Positions 16,805 through 25,466 are shown, counted from the first letter of the stretch. The stretch: 37,871 nucleotides of DNA from an uncultured Candidatus Melainabacteria bacterium (GCA_934757255.1 CAKVLL010000015.1:1-37871); one strand, 5' to 3'. Numbers and translations: made by a program. Notes: generated by a model not told the origin, from the sequence alone.

Positions 16805-17014
16805 ATGAGTAATACAAAGAATAACATACTTACACAAAGAGAAGAAGAAGTACTTAACTTATTATTACAAGGTTATAGCAATAACAAAATAGCAGAAATA
16901 CTATCAGTGTCTGTTCACACTGTAAAAGCACACGTAGATAGTATTTTCAGAAAATTTAATGTACATAATAAAGTTCAAGCAGCTGTTTATGCAGTAACAA
17001 ACAACATTATTTAA
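16805..17014 (+). CDS. HTH-only LuxR/GerE-type DNA-binding protein
   Basis: The 69-residue protein is almost entirely a LuxR-type helix-turn-helix: LTQREEEVLNLLLQGYSNNKI-AEIL, then SVSVHTVKAHVDSIFRKF with the recognition helix, then AAVYAV. It has no receiver or autoinducer domain, as in Bacillus GerE. It may bind DNA as a dimer and act as a transcription regulator; its target genes are unknown. Its last 8 bp overlap the 3' end of the convergent mutS2. It has its own likely promoter 9 nt before the ATG and no Shine-Dalgarno. Confidence 0.9.
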   Translation: MSNTKNNILTQREEEVLNLLLQGYSNNKIAEILSVSVHTVKAHVDSIFRKFNVHNKVQAAVYAVTNNII

Positions 17015-19373
17015 TTTCTACAACGCTTACACCATCGCCGCCTTCGGTGTCTTCGCCGACTCTGAATTTAGCAACATAAGGTGAAGTTGAAAGAAAATCT
17101 CTTACTGCACTTTTTAGAGCGCCTGTTCCATGTCCGTGGATAATATAAACCGGAGAAAGATTTGCCAAGCTTGCTTTATCCAAGTATACTTCCAAATTAT
17201 CCAAAGCTTCCTCAACTCTTTCACCACGTAAATCCAATTCATTAGATACATCCAAACGCCTTACAGAGAATGTAGTATCTTTCTTTAGTGCGCCTAACGG
17301 TAAATGAACTTTCTTTGCCAATTGAGGATTATAAACTGCAAGCTTATTTTTCTTAACCTTGGTTTTAATCATTCCCATCTGAATATACAAAGCATCGTTT
17401 TTATCAGGCAAAGAAAGCACTGTAACTTGTTGATTCAAGTCCTTAATCATCACCTTGTCATTAACTTGAACCTTTGTCCAATCAAGTTCTAAATATTGTT
17501 CTTTTTCTTCTAATTCGTGCATGCCAGAACGGAAACTTTGTTCAATCAGCGCCAAACGTTCATAAGAACGACGTGCAATTTTTTCGGATTTTTCACGTCT
17601 TAATTCAGTTAAAATTTCTTTAATTTCAGCCTTAGCTTCATCAAGTTGTCCCTCAAATTTATCTTTAATAATCTTTAAAGACTTTTTCTTTTCTTTTTTA
17701 TGCGCAGTAAGTTCTTTTTCATAATGTTTTTTCAATTCATCAGCTTCTGCATTTTTTGATTCAGCTTCCTTAAGATTTGTATCTAACCTTTGTTGAGTAT
17801 CTTGAAGTCTTTCTACAACAAGGCTGGATGTATCACGCTGAGTTATCAAAAGTTCTTTGGCCTCCCAAACTAAATTTTCAGGCAAACCCAAATTTGACGC
17901 TATAGAAATTGCATTACTCAACCCCGGAATACCAATTATCAATTTATAAGTTGGCGACAAAGATTCTGTATCAAATTCAACACTCGCATTTTTAAAATAC
18001 GGGTCTGTATATTCTAAAGTTTTTAATTCTCCGTAGTGAGTTGTTATAATTGATTGAGCGTGACGCTTTGCAAACTCTTTCATTATAATTTCTGCCAAAG
18101 TTGCGCCTTCTTGAGGGTCTGTACCTGCACAAAGTTCATCAATCAAAATAAATGTTTCAGAATCTGCATTTTCTAAAATATCAATTACGTTTTTCATGTG
18201 AGATGAAAAAGTTGATAAATTTTGTAAAATACTTTGTTCATCCCCTATATCAGCCAAAACTTTTTCAAACGGATAAATATGAGCTTCTGCGCAAGGCAAA
18301 AATAAACCCGACTTCATCATTAAAATAAATAATCCGACTGTTTTTAATGCGACAGTTTTACCGCCCGTATTAGAACCTGTGATAACAACAGATTTATAAG
18401 TTTCGCCAATCTCAAAATCATTTTCAACGATTTTTTCAACGTGACCAATTAAAAGCGGATGGCGCATTAAATCAATCTTAATTTTTCTATCAACATTAAC
18501 TTCCGGTTCAATTGCTTGAATCTTAACAGCATATCTTGCTTTTGCAAAATGAAAATCTATTTGAGCAAGTAAATTTTCAGTATTAATTAAGCTATCCATT
18601 TCTTTGCGAACTTCATTGCTTAATGCTGTTAATATTCTGATAATTTCTGCATAAATTTTTGATTTAATTTCTCTGATTTTATTGTTTATCGGAACAATCT
18701 GCGCAGGTTCAATATAGAACGTTTTATTAGTCGCCGAAACATCATGAACTATTCCGCCTACCTTACTTTTAGACGAAGCTTTTACTTGAAAAACAATTCT
18801 ATCATCTCTTAAAGTATAAATATTTTCTTGCAAATGTTTTTGAAATTCAGGAGAATTCATTAACTCTTGAACGCGTTGTTTTAAGTTGCTTTCTGTATCT
18901 CTTAATGAAGCGTAAAGTCCCTTTAAATCAGGATTTGCATTTTGCTTAACCGTAAAATTGTCATCAAAAGTATCAAGAATTTTGTCTTCAAGCTCTTTAT
19001 TTGAATACAAATCATTCGTAAGTTCGTGCATAGTTGCATCAAACGGAAGATTTTCTTTCAAAAAATTTCTGACAATCCTTGAAGTGCGCATTGTTTTTGC
19101 AATATCAACAAGTTCTTCTTCTACAAAATACTCGTTACGTTCTCTTAATATTTTGAAATTTTGTACTTTATCAATCGGAATATCACGAGCTAAATCCAAA
19201 ACATCTTTAGCTTCACGAGTCAAAACAATTTGAGCCTGAATATCATCAACTTTTACAAACGGAGTTAACTCTAAACAAAGTTGTTTAGACTGCTCTGTCT
19301 TAGCATATTTTGCTAATTCAGTTAATATTTTATCGTATTCCAACGATTTTTGTGATTTTTGGACAATACTCAT
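17007..19373 (-). CDS. mutS2: MutS2 ATPase with C-terminal Smr domain
   Basis: This 788-residue MutS-like ATPase lacks the mismatch-recognition domain. Family members split collided ribosomes (RqcU) and suppress recombination. Order of parts: coiled-coil core/clamp region; Walker A ITGSNTGGKT (331-340); Walker B ILIDELCAGTDP; STHYGEL-like ITTHYGELKTLEY; a long charged coiled coil (about 500-610, Glu/Lys-rich) that inserts a clamp; a KOW-like segment (VQVNDKVMI); and the Smr nuclease domain, with DLRGERVEEAL and IIHGHGTGALK. TATAAT ends 8 nt before the ATG and there is no Shine-Dalgarno, so the mRNA is likely leaderless. It is convergent with the luxR-type gene. Confidence 0.97.
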   Translation of the reverse strand: MSIVQKSQKSLEYDKILTELAKYAKTEQSKQLCLELTPFVKVDDIQAQIVLTREAKDVLDLARDIPIDKVQNFKILRERNEYFVEEELVDIAKTMRTSRIVRNFLKENLPFDATMHELTNDLYSNKELEDKILDTFDDNFTVKQNANPDLKGLYASLRDTESNLKQRVQELMNSPEFQKHLQENIYTLRDDRIVFQVKASSKSKVGGIVHDVSATNKTFYIEPAQIVPINNKIREIKSKIYAEIIRILTALSNEVRKEMDSLINTENLLAQIDFHFAKARYAVKIQAIEPEVNVDRKIKIDLMRHPLLIGHVEKIVENDFEIGETYKSVVITGSNTGGKTVALKTVGLFILMMKSGLFLPCAEAHIYPFEKVLADIGDEQSILQNLSTFSSHMKNVIDILENADSETFILIDELCAGTDPQEGATLAEIIMKEFAKRHAQSIITTHYGELKTLEYTDPYFKNASVEFDTESLSPTYKLIIGIPGLSNAISIASNLGLPENLVWEAKELLITQRDTSSLVVERLQDTQQRLDTNLKEAESKNAEADELKKHYEKELTAHKKEKKKSLKIIKDKFEGQLDEAKAEIKEILTELRREKSEKIARRSYERLALIEQSFRSGMHELEEKEQYLELDWTKVQVNDKVMIKDLNQQVTVLSLPDKNDALYIQMGMIKTKVKKNKLAVYNPQLAKKVHLPLGALKKDTTFSVRRLDVSNELDLRGERVEEALDNLEVYLDKASLANLSPVYIIHGHGTGALKSAVRDFLSTSPYVAKFRVGEDTEGGDGVSVVEIK

Positions 19374-19381
19374 ATAGAGAA

Positions 19382-19409
19382 ATTATAAATAATAAAGATT
19401 TTTCTGCAA
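19382..19409 (-). promoter_or_regulatory. mutS2 promoter, leaderless arrangement
   Basis: On the minus strand a perfect TATAAT (19382-19387) lies 16 nt after TTGCAG (19404-19409) and ends 8 nt before the ATG. Confidence 0.55.
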
Positions 19410-19445
19410 GTTATAACAATAAATAATATTAACAAAAAAGTTTTC

Positions 19446-19477
19446 AAAAAAAGAAAAACCACTTTTATTAAAAGTGG
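19446..19477 (-). terminator. intrinsic terminator of the 388-residue gene
   Basis: ccactttt (19459-19466) and aaaagtgg (19470-19477) form an 8-bp stem with a 3-nt loop. On the minus strand a long U-rich tract (complement of 19446-19458) follows. It separates this gene from mutS2. Confidence 0.85.
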
Positions 19478-19517
19478 CTAAGGAAAAGGGAAAAAGGGAA
19501 ATTTTAATTTGTAAATC

Positions 19518-20684
19518 TTATGAGAATATGCCGAAAGTTCTATTAATGTTATCCTCTTTTACTTTTTTAATAGAATCCATCTCAGTTGTAATGGCAGTTC
19601 TTTCGGTTTCTAACTTACTTAATTCTTTGTCAAACTTAGTATCTTTAGCATTAACCTTATTCAATTCATATTCATAAGTAGCTTCTGCTTTTTTTAAATC
19701 TTTATCGTCTTGAACTTCTTGCAAGTAGTTTTCAGTAGTACTTGTTGCAACACTAGTTTCTTTCCATTCATTATTGTCATAAACATCAATTAATGCTCGA
19801 CCGGATGTTACCATGTTATTAAACCACTCTGCACCATCATTTCCAGAAGTATATTGAGCACCAATTTCTTGACATCCGCCAGATGCCTCTATTTGTTCAA
19901 ATAAATGTACATAATAATTAAATTTACTTACATCTAAATCTTCTGGGAATTCATCATCAAATTCTGCTGTATCGGAAGTTGGATCTCCATTTTGTTTTTG
20001 AGAATCACCTTTATTTAATCTCATGTAGCTATAAATTTCTTTTGAATATTTACTATATAATTTATCCCTAAAATTATCTAAGGCAGTTTGTTTCGCAGCT
20101 TTTGTAGATTCCGGATTTTCATTCACTTCAGTTAAATTATCATAAGCAGCTTGAACTTTGCTATCTAAATCATTTGCAGCTACATGCTTATCAAATACAG
20201 CTTGCTCAACTTCGCTCATCCACAAATCACCACTTTCAGTTGCAGCACTTTTTCCTATGCCAATAGAAGCTGCGTCATCATCTCCACATTCCCAACAACT
20301 ATTATCTGCAAGATCCATCATTGCCCATGCAAATGAATACTTGTCATTATCATATCCTTCTTTTGCATATTTTTCATAAACGTTTGAATCTACAATTACT
20401 TTTCCTGTTTGAGCATCTCTCAATGTATATTGCTTTCGTCTATCAGCTTGGTATGTACAAACACTTGAAAATGTCGCATCAACATACCTTGTACTTGCAC
20501 TATCATCCGTAAATGCAACTTGAATTTTTGTCGCATCTAATGCAGCATTATAATTTTGGTACAACTCGTCTTTTTGAGTTGCCAAAGCTATCTTTTGACT
20601 CTCGATATTTTGTGCCTTGTACTCAATATCGTGGAGCCTACTCGTTAGAGTTAATAATCTAGCTTGTGATGCTGCCATTCCCAT
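19518..20684 (-). CDS. hypothetical coiled-coil protein (AASQARLL family), possibly surface or secreted
   Basis: This 388-residue, acidic protein has no named family that I know. It begins MGMAASQARLLTLTSRLHDI and continues as a long amphipathic helix to about residue 55. The C-terminal 90 residues are again coiled coil (KLETERTAITTEMDSIKKV) and end in NINRTFGIFS. The centre is Asp/Ser/Thr/Gly-rich, with several Cys (CWECGDD, GGCQE) and many Tyr. Paired terminal helices around a variable middle recall flagellin-, hook- and needle-type secreted filament proteins, but that is only architecture. There is no Sec signal or membrane helix. AAGGA lies an unusual 13 nt before the ATG. It is monocistronic with a strong terminator. 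I recall similar N-termini in Gastranaerophilales genomes. Confidence 0.8.
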   Translation of the reverse strand: MGMAASQARLLTLTSRLHDIEYKAQNIESQKIALATQKDELYQNYNAALDATKIQVAFTDDSASTRYVDATFSSVCTYQADRRKQYTLRDAQTGKVIVDSNVYEKYAKEGYDNDKYSFAWAMMDLADNSCWECGDDDAASIGIGKSAATESGDLWMSEVEQAVFDKHVAANDLDSKVQAAYDNLTEVNENPESTKAAKQTALDNFRDKLYSKYSKEIYSYMRLNKGDSQKQNGDPTSDTAEFDDEFPEDLDVSKFNYYVHLFEQIEASGGCQEIGAQYTSGNDGAEWFNNMVTSGRALIDVYDNNEWKETSVATSTTENYLQEVQDDKDLKKAEATYEYELNKVNAKDTKFDKELSKLETERTAITTEMDSIKKVKEDNINRTFGIFS

Positions 20685-20844
20685 TGTTTTTCAAATGTCC
20701 TTTTTTGTTTTCCCTTGCAATAATAATTACGGCACTTTTTAGTAAAAACTTTAGGATATCAATAAAAATCGTTACAATTCTTTACACAAAATTTTTTAAT
20801 TATTTTATGTTAAAATTATACTCATAGTATATCAAGGAGTTTAA

Positions 20845-22113
20845 ATGGAAAGATTTATAGGACTTATTGGAATTTTAGTTATATTTTTAATAGTTTTTTT
20901 AATGTCAAACAACAGAAAAGCTATAAATTACAAAACAATAGGAATGGGATTTTTATTACAAGTTTCATTAGCAGTGTTTATTTTTAAAGTTCCAATCGGT
21001 CAAAAAATCTTTTTAATGATAGGTCTTTTTATCCAAAAAATTCTTGAATTTGCAACTGAAGGTGGCTTATTTGTATTCGGAGCATTATTACAAAATGACC
21101 GTCTTATTGAACTTTTCGGGAAAAGTGGCACAATATTTGCAGTACAATTAATTTGTACAAATATTTTTATGATGGTTCTTGTAAACATTCTTTACTATTA
21201 TGGCATTATGCAACGAATTGTTGCAGTATTAGGTAAAGCTATGAACAAAATCATGCATATATCCGGCGCAGAAGCTCTTTCTAACGTTGCGAGTTCGTTT
21301 GTAGGTCAAATTACTGCACAAATAATGATAAAACCGTATTTAGAAAAACTAACACGTTCAGAATTATTGGCATCTATGGCTGGAAGTATGGCTTGTATTT
21401 CTGGTGCAATAATGCCTATTTATATTGGTATGGGCATTCCGGCACACTATATATTAGCATCATCCGTTATGGCGGCTCCAGGAGCAATGATTCTAACAAA
21501 AATTGTATTTCCAGAAACTGGTGAACCTGAAACTCGAGATAATATAAGAATTTCTAAAAGAAGAACCTTTGCAAATGTCTTTGAGGCAATTTCAAATGGT
21601 GCTTCTGATGGTATGAAAGTTGCAATAAACGTAACCGCAATGATTTTAGCACTTGTAGCTTTAGTAGCTTTTATTGATTGGATATTAGGGCTTGGAGGAA
21701 TGTTCTGCTTTAAATTTATTCCAGGATGCTCACATCTTACGTTCTTATCACATCTTTCTTTAAAATTAATCTTAGGTAAACTTTTTGCAATATTTGCAAT
21801 TATACTTGGAGTACCACTTCACGACGCTTCTACAGTTGGTGCATTAATGGGAACTAAACTTGTTCTGAACGAAATGGTTGCCTATGTCGGTCTAACTCAT
21901 GTTGCACAAACTTTAGACCCTAAAAGTTTTATGATTGCAAGCTTTGCTTTATGTAGCTTCGGTAACTTCGGTTCTATCGCAATTCAAATAGGTGGTATTG
22001 GAGAATTAGCACCAAATCAGAAAAAAAATCTTGCAAGATTAGGTCTAAGAGCACTTATATGCGGGACTTTGAGTTGTTATCTGTCAGCTGCAATTGTTGG
22101 CGTTCTATTGTAG
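20845..22113 (+). CDS. NupC/CNT-family concentrative nucleoside transporter, divergent substrate motif
   Basis: This 422-residue inner-membrane protein has many hydrophobic helices and the NupC N-terminal, Gate and C-terminal regions. Typical landmarks are GALLQND, ASSFVGQ, MIKPYL, MACISGAIMPIYIGMGIPA, LNEMVAY and FGNFGSIAIQIGG. The nucleobase motif GQTEAPL of classic CNTs reads GQITAQI here, whereas the ribose-side residues (NE of LNEM; N and S of NFGS) are kept. A nucleoside is still the likely substrate, but base preference may differ. AAGGAG lies 5 nt before the ATG, and a possible -10 (tatact) is at 20817-20822. Its last 59 bp overlap a convergent small gene. Confidence 0.88.
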   Translation: MERFIGLIGILVIFLIVFLMSNNRKAINYKTIGMGFLLQVSLAVFIFKVPIGQKIFLMIGLFIQKILEFATEGGLFVFGALLQNDRLIELFGKSGTIFAVQLICTNIFMMVLVNILYYYGIMQRIVAVLGKAMNKIMHISGAEALSNVASSFVGQITAQIMIKPYLEKLTRSELLASMAGSMACISGAIMPIYIGMGIPAHYILASSVMAAPGAMILTKIVFPETGEPETRDNIRISKRRTFANVFEAISNGASDGMKVAINVTAMILALVALVAFIDWILGLGGMFCFKFIPGCSHLTFLSHLSLKLILGKLFAIFAIILGVPLHDASTVGALMGTKLVLNEMVAYVGLTHVAQTLDPKSFMIASFALCSFGNFGSIAIQIGGIGELAPNQKKNLARLGLRALICGTLSCYLSAAIVGVLL

Positions 22114-22375
22114 ATAAAATTTCATTTTCTAATAAAACACCTCTATTTATAATATTAGAAACCCTTTCTGATAAAATAGTGAGAATATTAATGTAGTTGT
22201 TACGTTCAGCACTGAGCATTGAAATACTTTCATTTGGAATTCCATAATATTGCCCACTAAATTCAATTGATTCACAATTTGTTCTTGTAACTTTAATTAG
22301 TGAATCGATTTTGTAAAGTTCATTAAAAGTTTCTTGATAAAAAGATAACATCAAACTACCACTTTTTTTGCTCAT
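22055..22375 (-). CDS. hypothetical protein, 106 aa
   Basis: This small helical protein is of unknown family. It has no membrane segment, and the run SFYQETFNELYKIDSLIKVT is followed by a second amphipathic helix (ERNNYINILTILSERVSNII). The charged C-terminus, rich in Gln and Ser, is encoded within the last 59 bp of nupC on the other strand. The reading frame is supported by a good Shine-Dalgarno (AGAGGTG) at proper spacing. A TATAAT on the minus strand at 22419-22424 lies 43 nt upstream. It could be a chaperone- or regulator-like small protein, but nothing shows which. Confidence 0.68.
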   Translation of the reverse strand: MSKKSGSLMLSFYQETFNELYKIDSLIKVTRTNCESIEFSGQYYGIPNESISMLSAERNNYINILTILSERVSNIINRGVLLENEILSTIERQQLQLTDNNSKSRI

Positions 22376-22517
22376 AACACACCTCTATACTATTCATAAA
22401 ACGTCTTAATTCCTTTATATTATAAGTATAGAACGATTAAAAAATTTGTCGTTAATGTATTTTCCAATTTTGAAAATTAGTTAAACTTTTTTGTAAAGAT
22501 TTGTTTAAAAATGAAAC

Positions 22518-22546
22518 TTGATATGCTTTGTTATTTATTGTAAAAT
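22518..22546 (+). promoter_or_regulatory. clpP promoter
   Basis: TTGATA (22518-22523), a 17-nt spacer and TAAAAT (22541-22546) precede an approximately 29-nt leader with GGGAGAG before the ATG. Confidence 0.65.
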
Positions 22547-22581
22547 AATCTTAATAAAAAGTTACAAAAAGGGAGAGAATT

Positions 22582-23199
22582 ATGACAACAGAAACTACTG
22601 ACTATAAGAAAATTTTAAGTTATGTTCCTACGGTAATTGAATCATCTTCAAGAGGCGAAAAATCGTTTGATATTTTTTCTAGATTATTAAGAGAAAGAAT
22701 TATTTTCTTAGGAACAGAAATTGATGACGAAGTAGCAAATTCTGTTGTGGCTCAGCTTTTACTTTTAGATAGTGAAAATCCGGAAAAAGATATTATGCTA
22801 TACATTAATTCTCCTGGTGGTGTAATTACAGCTGGTATGGCAATCTACGACACAATGAACCTTATCAAAGCTGATGTTCAAACAATATGTCTTGGTGAAG
22901 CGGCTTCAATGGGAGCTTTCCTATTGTCAGCAGGTGCTAAAGGTAAGAGAATGGCTCTTCCTAGCGCTAGAATTATGATTCACCAACCGTTAGGCGGTGC
23001 AAAAGGTCAAGCCACAGATATTGAACTTGAAGCTAAAGAAATTTTAAGAATGAAAGATATGTTAATTGGTATAATGGCAGAAAATTCCGGTCAACCTTTT
23101 GAAAAAGTAAAAGAAGATTGTGAACGCGACCACTATCTATCAGCAGCTGAAGCTTGTGAATATGGCTTAATTGATAAAGTTGTGACATCTGCACAATAA
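22582..23199 (+). CDS. clpP: ATP-dependent Clp protease proteolytic subunit
   Basis: ClpP is the 14-mer serine peptidase barrel that degrades proteins fed by ClpX or ClpA/C. The 205-residue length is normal. The catalytic triad is visible: Ser109 in GEAASMGAF, His134 in MIHQPLGG and Asp183 in ERDHYLSA, with the family's exact 25- and 49-residue spacings. YINSPGG and VITAGMAIYDTM form the oligomer and oxyanion regions. It stands alone, between its own promoter and a long terminator hairpin; neither clpX nor tig is adjacent. A strong GGGAGAG lies before the ATG. Confidence 0.98.
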   Translation: MTTETTDYKKILSYVPTVIESSSRGEKSFDIFSRLLRERIIFLGTEIDDEVANSVVAQLLLLDSENPEKDIMLYINSPGGVITAGMAIYDTMNLIKADVQTICLGEAASMGAFLLSAGAKGKRMALPSARIMIHQPLGGAKGQATDIELEAKEILRMKDMLIGIMAENSGQPFEKVKEDCERDHYLSAAEACEYGLIDKVVTSAQ

Positions 23200-23220
23200 A
23201 GAAGAAAAGAATAAAAACAT

Positions 23221-23263
23221 AAAAAGAAGAAAGTTTAAATAATGTAAACTTTCTTCTTTTTTT
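23221..23263 (+). terminator. intrinsic terminator after clpP
   Basis: A perfect 17-bp stem (23221-23237 and 23245-23261) with a 7-nt loop runs into a T-tract 22 nt past the clpP stop. Confidence 0.92.
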
Positions 23264-23325
23264 TAATGACAATGTTTTATTCTTAATATATGATTGTAAT
23301 ATAAAAAGAGGAGGAGGAAGAGACT

Positions 23326-23802
23326 GTGTATAATAAAAAGATTGAGACAATTAATCCGATTCAAAGTACGTTATCCAGAGATGACGATGCTTTTACGGCA
23401 CTTTCAACTTCAGCACTTCTTGCAAAAAGTTCTGTTCCGTACTCTCACAGACGAGTAGCAGATAACTACGTAATAATAAAGAAAATTTACAGGTTCCAAG
23501 CTGTGCAAAGTCGTATTACAAATGCAGAATTACAATTATTAAAAAAATACGATTTTAACACTTTAGAATATTCAACTATTAAACAAATTAATGAAGAACT
23601 CTCTTATTTGAAAAAATGGTCTACCTCCGGTAATGAATTATTAAGAAAAGACGCAGATAATCTATTACAAATAAGATGTAAAGAACTTAAATACATAGTA
23701 GCAAGCAGATATGCTACTGTTACGAATGAAATATACAACGGCTATAAAGCATTAGAAAAATATTTTGAAGAGATTTCTAAATTCTACTCCCCTGTTTGTT
23801 AA
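23326..23802 (+). CDS. hypothetical protein, 158 aa
   Basis: The family is not recognised. The gene starts with GTG at 23326, behind an exceptionally purine-rich Shine-Dalgarno (agaggaggaggaag) that decides the start. The N-terminal 45 residues are Ser/Thr-rich and probably flexible (NPIQSTLSRDDDAFTALST). The rest is helical, with IIKKIYRFQAVQSRITNAEL and LSYLKKW, ending Ser-Pro-Val-Cys. It is cytoplasmic by appearance, with no motif suggesting an enzyme. It precedes the tagged hypothetical at 23871 by 68 bp and may share transcripts with it. Confidence 0.75.
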   Translation: MYNKKIETINPIQSTLSRDDDAFTALSTSALLAKSSVPYSHRRVADNYVIIKKIYRFQAVQSRITNAELQLLKKYDFNTLEYSTIKQINEELSYLKKWSTSGNELLRKDADNLLQIRCKELKYIVASRYATVTNEIYNGYKALEKYFEEISKFYSPVC

Positions 23803-23806
23803 GAAA

Positions 23807-23815
23807 TTGTTACAA
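23807..23815. promoter_or_regulatory. TTGTTACAA palindrome upstream of a tagged hypothetical
   Basis: Identical to the sites at 13823 and 34795. It lies 55 nt before the ATG at 23871. Confidence 0.3.
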
Positions 23816-23870
23816 TATAGCAATTTAAAATCTTCACATGTTTTATTATAGCCGGAAGGTTTTATAAAGC

Positions 23871-24605
23871 ATGAATGTTAGTCCGACAAATTATAATACA
23901 GCTGTTAAGTATAATACAAATTTTGGTCATGGCGATTCAGACAGACCTTGCTCTTATAATGATAAACAAAAGGCTTTAATTGCGACATCATCAGCAATTG
24001 GAGTTTTAGCCGGTTTAGCTTTATTAGCAAAAAAAGACGGTTATTCACTAAATCCTAAACGAATGTTTAAAAACTTTAAACAGAGTTATTTATATAAAGC
24101 TGATTATGAAGATAGAGAGATTATAACGATGGGTGCCGGCTCTTGCTTGGGAGGTTTGGCTGCGGGTTTTGCAATTGATAAGAACAAAGAAAATCGAAAA
24201 GCAAAACTAAGAGAAACTTTAATGCAGATTGCAAACGTAGCTGTTCCGATTATCTTTGTGACTAAATTCGCAAAAGGCGGTAAATATTTAGGTCAAAAAT
24301 TCTTTGAAAAAAATAAATTGGCTGAGACATACAGAAGTAAAATTCCAAAAGCAATAGCTGCAATGGTAGGTTTATTTAGTGGCGTATGGGTTAGCAATAT
24401 TGTTGCAAACAAAATTAATGAAAAAATTTTTCACCAAGGAAAAGGTAGACCTGTAAAATTAACAGATTTTTCTGCTCACGTAGATGATATGTGTATGGCA
24501 GCAAGCCAGATTGATAATAAAAACCCTATTATCAAGACTATTTCTCGATGTATTCCAGCTGTACTTACAATTCCAGGAATTGAAGTTGGTAAAAAGGAAG
24601 CTTAG
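23871..24605 (+). CDS. hypothetical Gly/Ala-rich membrane protein with N-terminal tag
   Basis: This 244-residue protein is of unknown family. It begins MNVSPTNYNTAVKYNTNFGH, the same tag style as the proteins at 13143 and 31616. Several Gly/Ala-rich hydrophobic stretches follow: ALIATSSAIGVLAGLALLA, MGAGSCLGGLAAGFAI, IANVAVPIIFVTKFA and AIAAMVGLFSGVWVSNIVA. A membrane-embedded or membrane-bound protein with about four helices is likely. Basic loops (KRMFKNFKQ, KENRKAKLR) separate them. The GGAAGG ribosome site is 11 nt before the ATG, a long spacing. The gene converges on dgkA with a 4-bp overlap and no terminator between them. Confidence 0.8.
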   Translation: MNVSPTNYNTAVKYNTNFGHGDSDRPCSYNDKQKALIATSSAIGVLAGLALLAKKDGYSLNPKRMFKNFKQSYLYKADYEDREIITMGAGSCLGGLAAGFAIDKNKENRKAKLRETLMQIANVAVPIIFVTKFAKGGKYLGQKFFEKNKLAETYRSKIPKAIAAMVGLFSGVWVSNIVANKINEKIFHQGKGRPVKLTDFSAHVDDMCMAASQIDNKNPIIKTISRCIPAVLTIPGIEVGKKEA

Positions 24606-24970
24606 AAAAATAATTTGTTACCAAACAGCACAATCCCCACAAATACACTTATTATTGATGCAAACATGACCGCGCCGGCTGAAATATCTTTTGCCATCCC
24701 GACCATTCTAGAGTATCTGTTGTGATAAATTGAGTCTAATGTAAATTCAATCGCAGTATTAAGCATTTCAGCCACGATAACAAGTCCGATTACAAATAAA
24801 AGCAAACAAAATTCTATTGCTGAAAACTTTAAAAATATTGCCATAAATACAACGAATGTAGCGATTGCAACATGAATTCTTATGTTCATTTCACTTTTTA
24901 ATACGAGTCTAAATCCTTTTCTTGCATTCTTAAACGTATTATTAAATCCTTGTGCTTTAAATTTTGTCAT
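24602..24970 (-). CDS. dgkA: diacylglycerol/undecaprenol kinase
   Basis: This small integral-membrane lipid kinase recycles undecaprenol or diacylglycerol. The protein has about three transmembrane helices, the catalytic motif VAEMLNTAIEFTLD and AKDISAGAVMFASI, all hallmark DgkA/UdpK sequences. With the ATG at 24970 it has 122 residues. GGAGAG lies 8 nt before that ATG, so I prefer it to the TTG two codons upstream. The start sits inside the ybeY 3' end (14-bp overlap). It is the last gene of the cdd-pgpH-ybeY-dgkA cluster. Confidence 0.95.
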   Translation of the reverse strand: MTKFKAQGFNNTFKNARKGFRLVLKSEMNIRIHVAIATFVVFMAIFLKFSAIEFCLLLFVIGLVIVAEMLNTAIEFTLDSIYHNRYSRMVGMAKDISAGAVMFASIISVFVGIVLFGNKLFF

Positions 24971-25466
24971 ACTCAATACTCTCCAAAGCCCTGCGCTGTT
25001 CCGCTATAACAAAATTATATTCTTCTTCACTCTGATGGTCAAACCCCAAAAGATGCATAAGACCGTGACTAATCAAGAAAAACAATTCTTGTTCTTTATT
25101 TTTAGAATGACTGATATCACGATTAACACCTTCTATTACTTTATCTAAAGCAATTACTATTTCTCCTAAATTAATTTCGCCATCAAAAATAAAGCTGTTT
25201 TCGTCATCTGCAAAAATTGCAAATGTTATAATATCCGCCGGATAATCTTTATTTCTATAATCTTTATTATATTCATGTGTTTTATCAGAATTACACAATA
25301 CAATATCTAAAGTAATTGTAGAATATTCGCGGTTGTTTAGGCAACTTTTTTCTTTAAGTTCAGAAATATAAAATTCCAACAATTTACGAGTTTTCCCGAT
25401 TATATCTTTTTCATCAGGCTTCCAGCCTTCAAAAATATTTTCTGTAAAAATATTAATTGTTGTCAT
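24957..25466 (-). CDS. ybeY: endoribonuclease YbeY
   Basis: YbeY is a zinc-dependent endoribonuclease for 16S rRNA 3'-end maturation and ribosome quality control. The UPF0054 signature SHGLMHLLGFDH gives the metal ligands His134, His138 and His144. At 169 residues the length is normal. The N-terminal half, with LCNSDKTHEYNKDYRNKDYP shown only by its DKTHEYN landmark, matches the family's beta-strand region. The start overlaps the pgpH stop by 14 bp and the end overlaps dgkA, so the three are translated as a chain. Confidence 0.97.
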   Translation of the reverse strand: MTTINIFTENIFEGWKPDEKDIIGKTRKLLEFYISELKEKSCLNNREYSTITLDIVLCNSDKTHEYNKDYRNKDYPADIITFAIFADDENSFIFDGEINLGEIVIALDKVIEGVNRDISHSKNKEQELFFLISHGLMHLLGFDHQSEEEYNFVIAEQRRALESIEYDKI

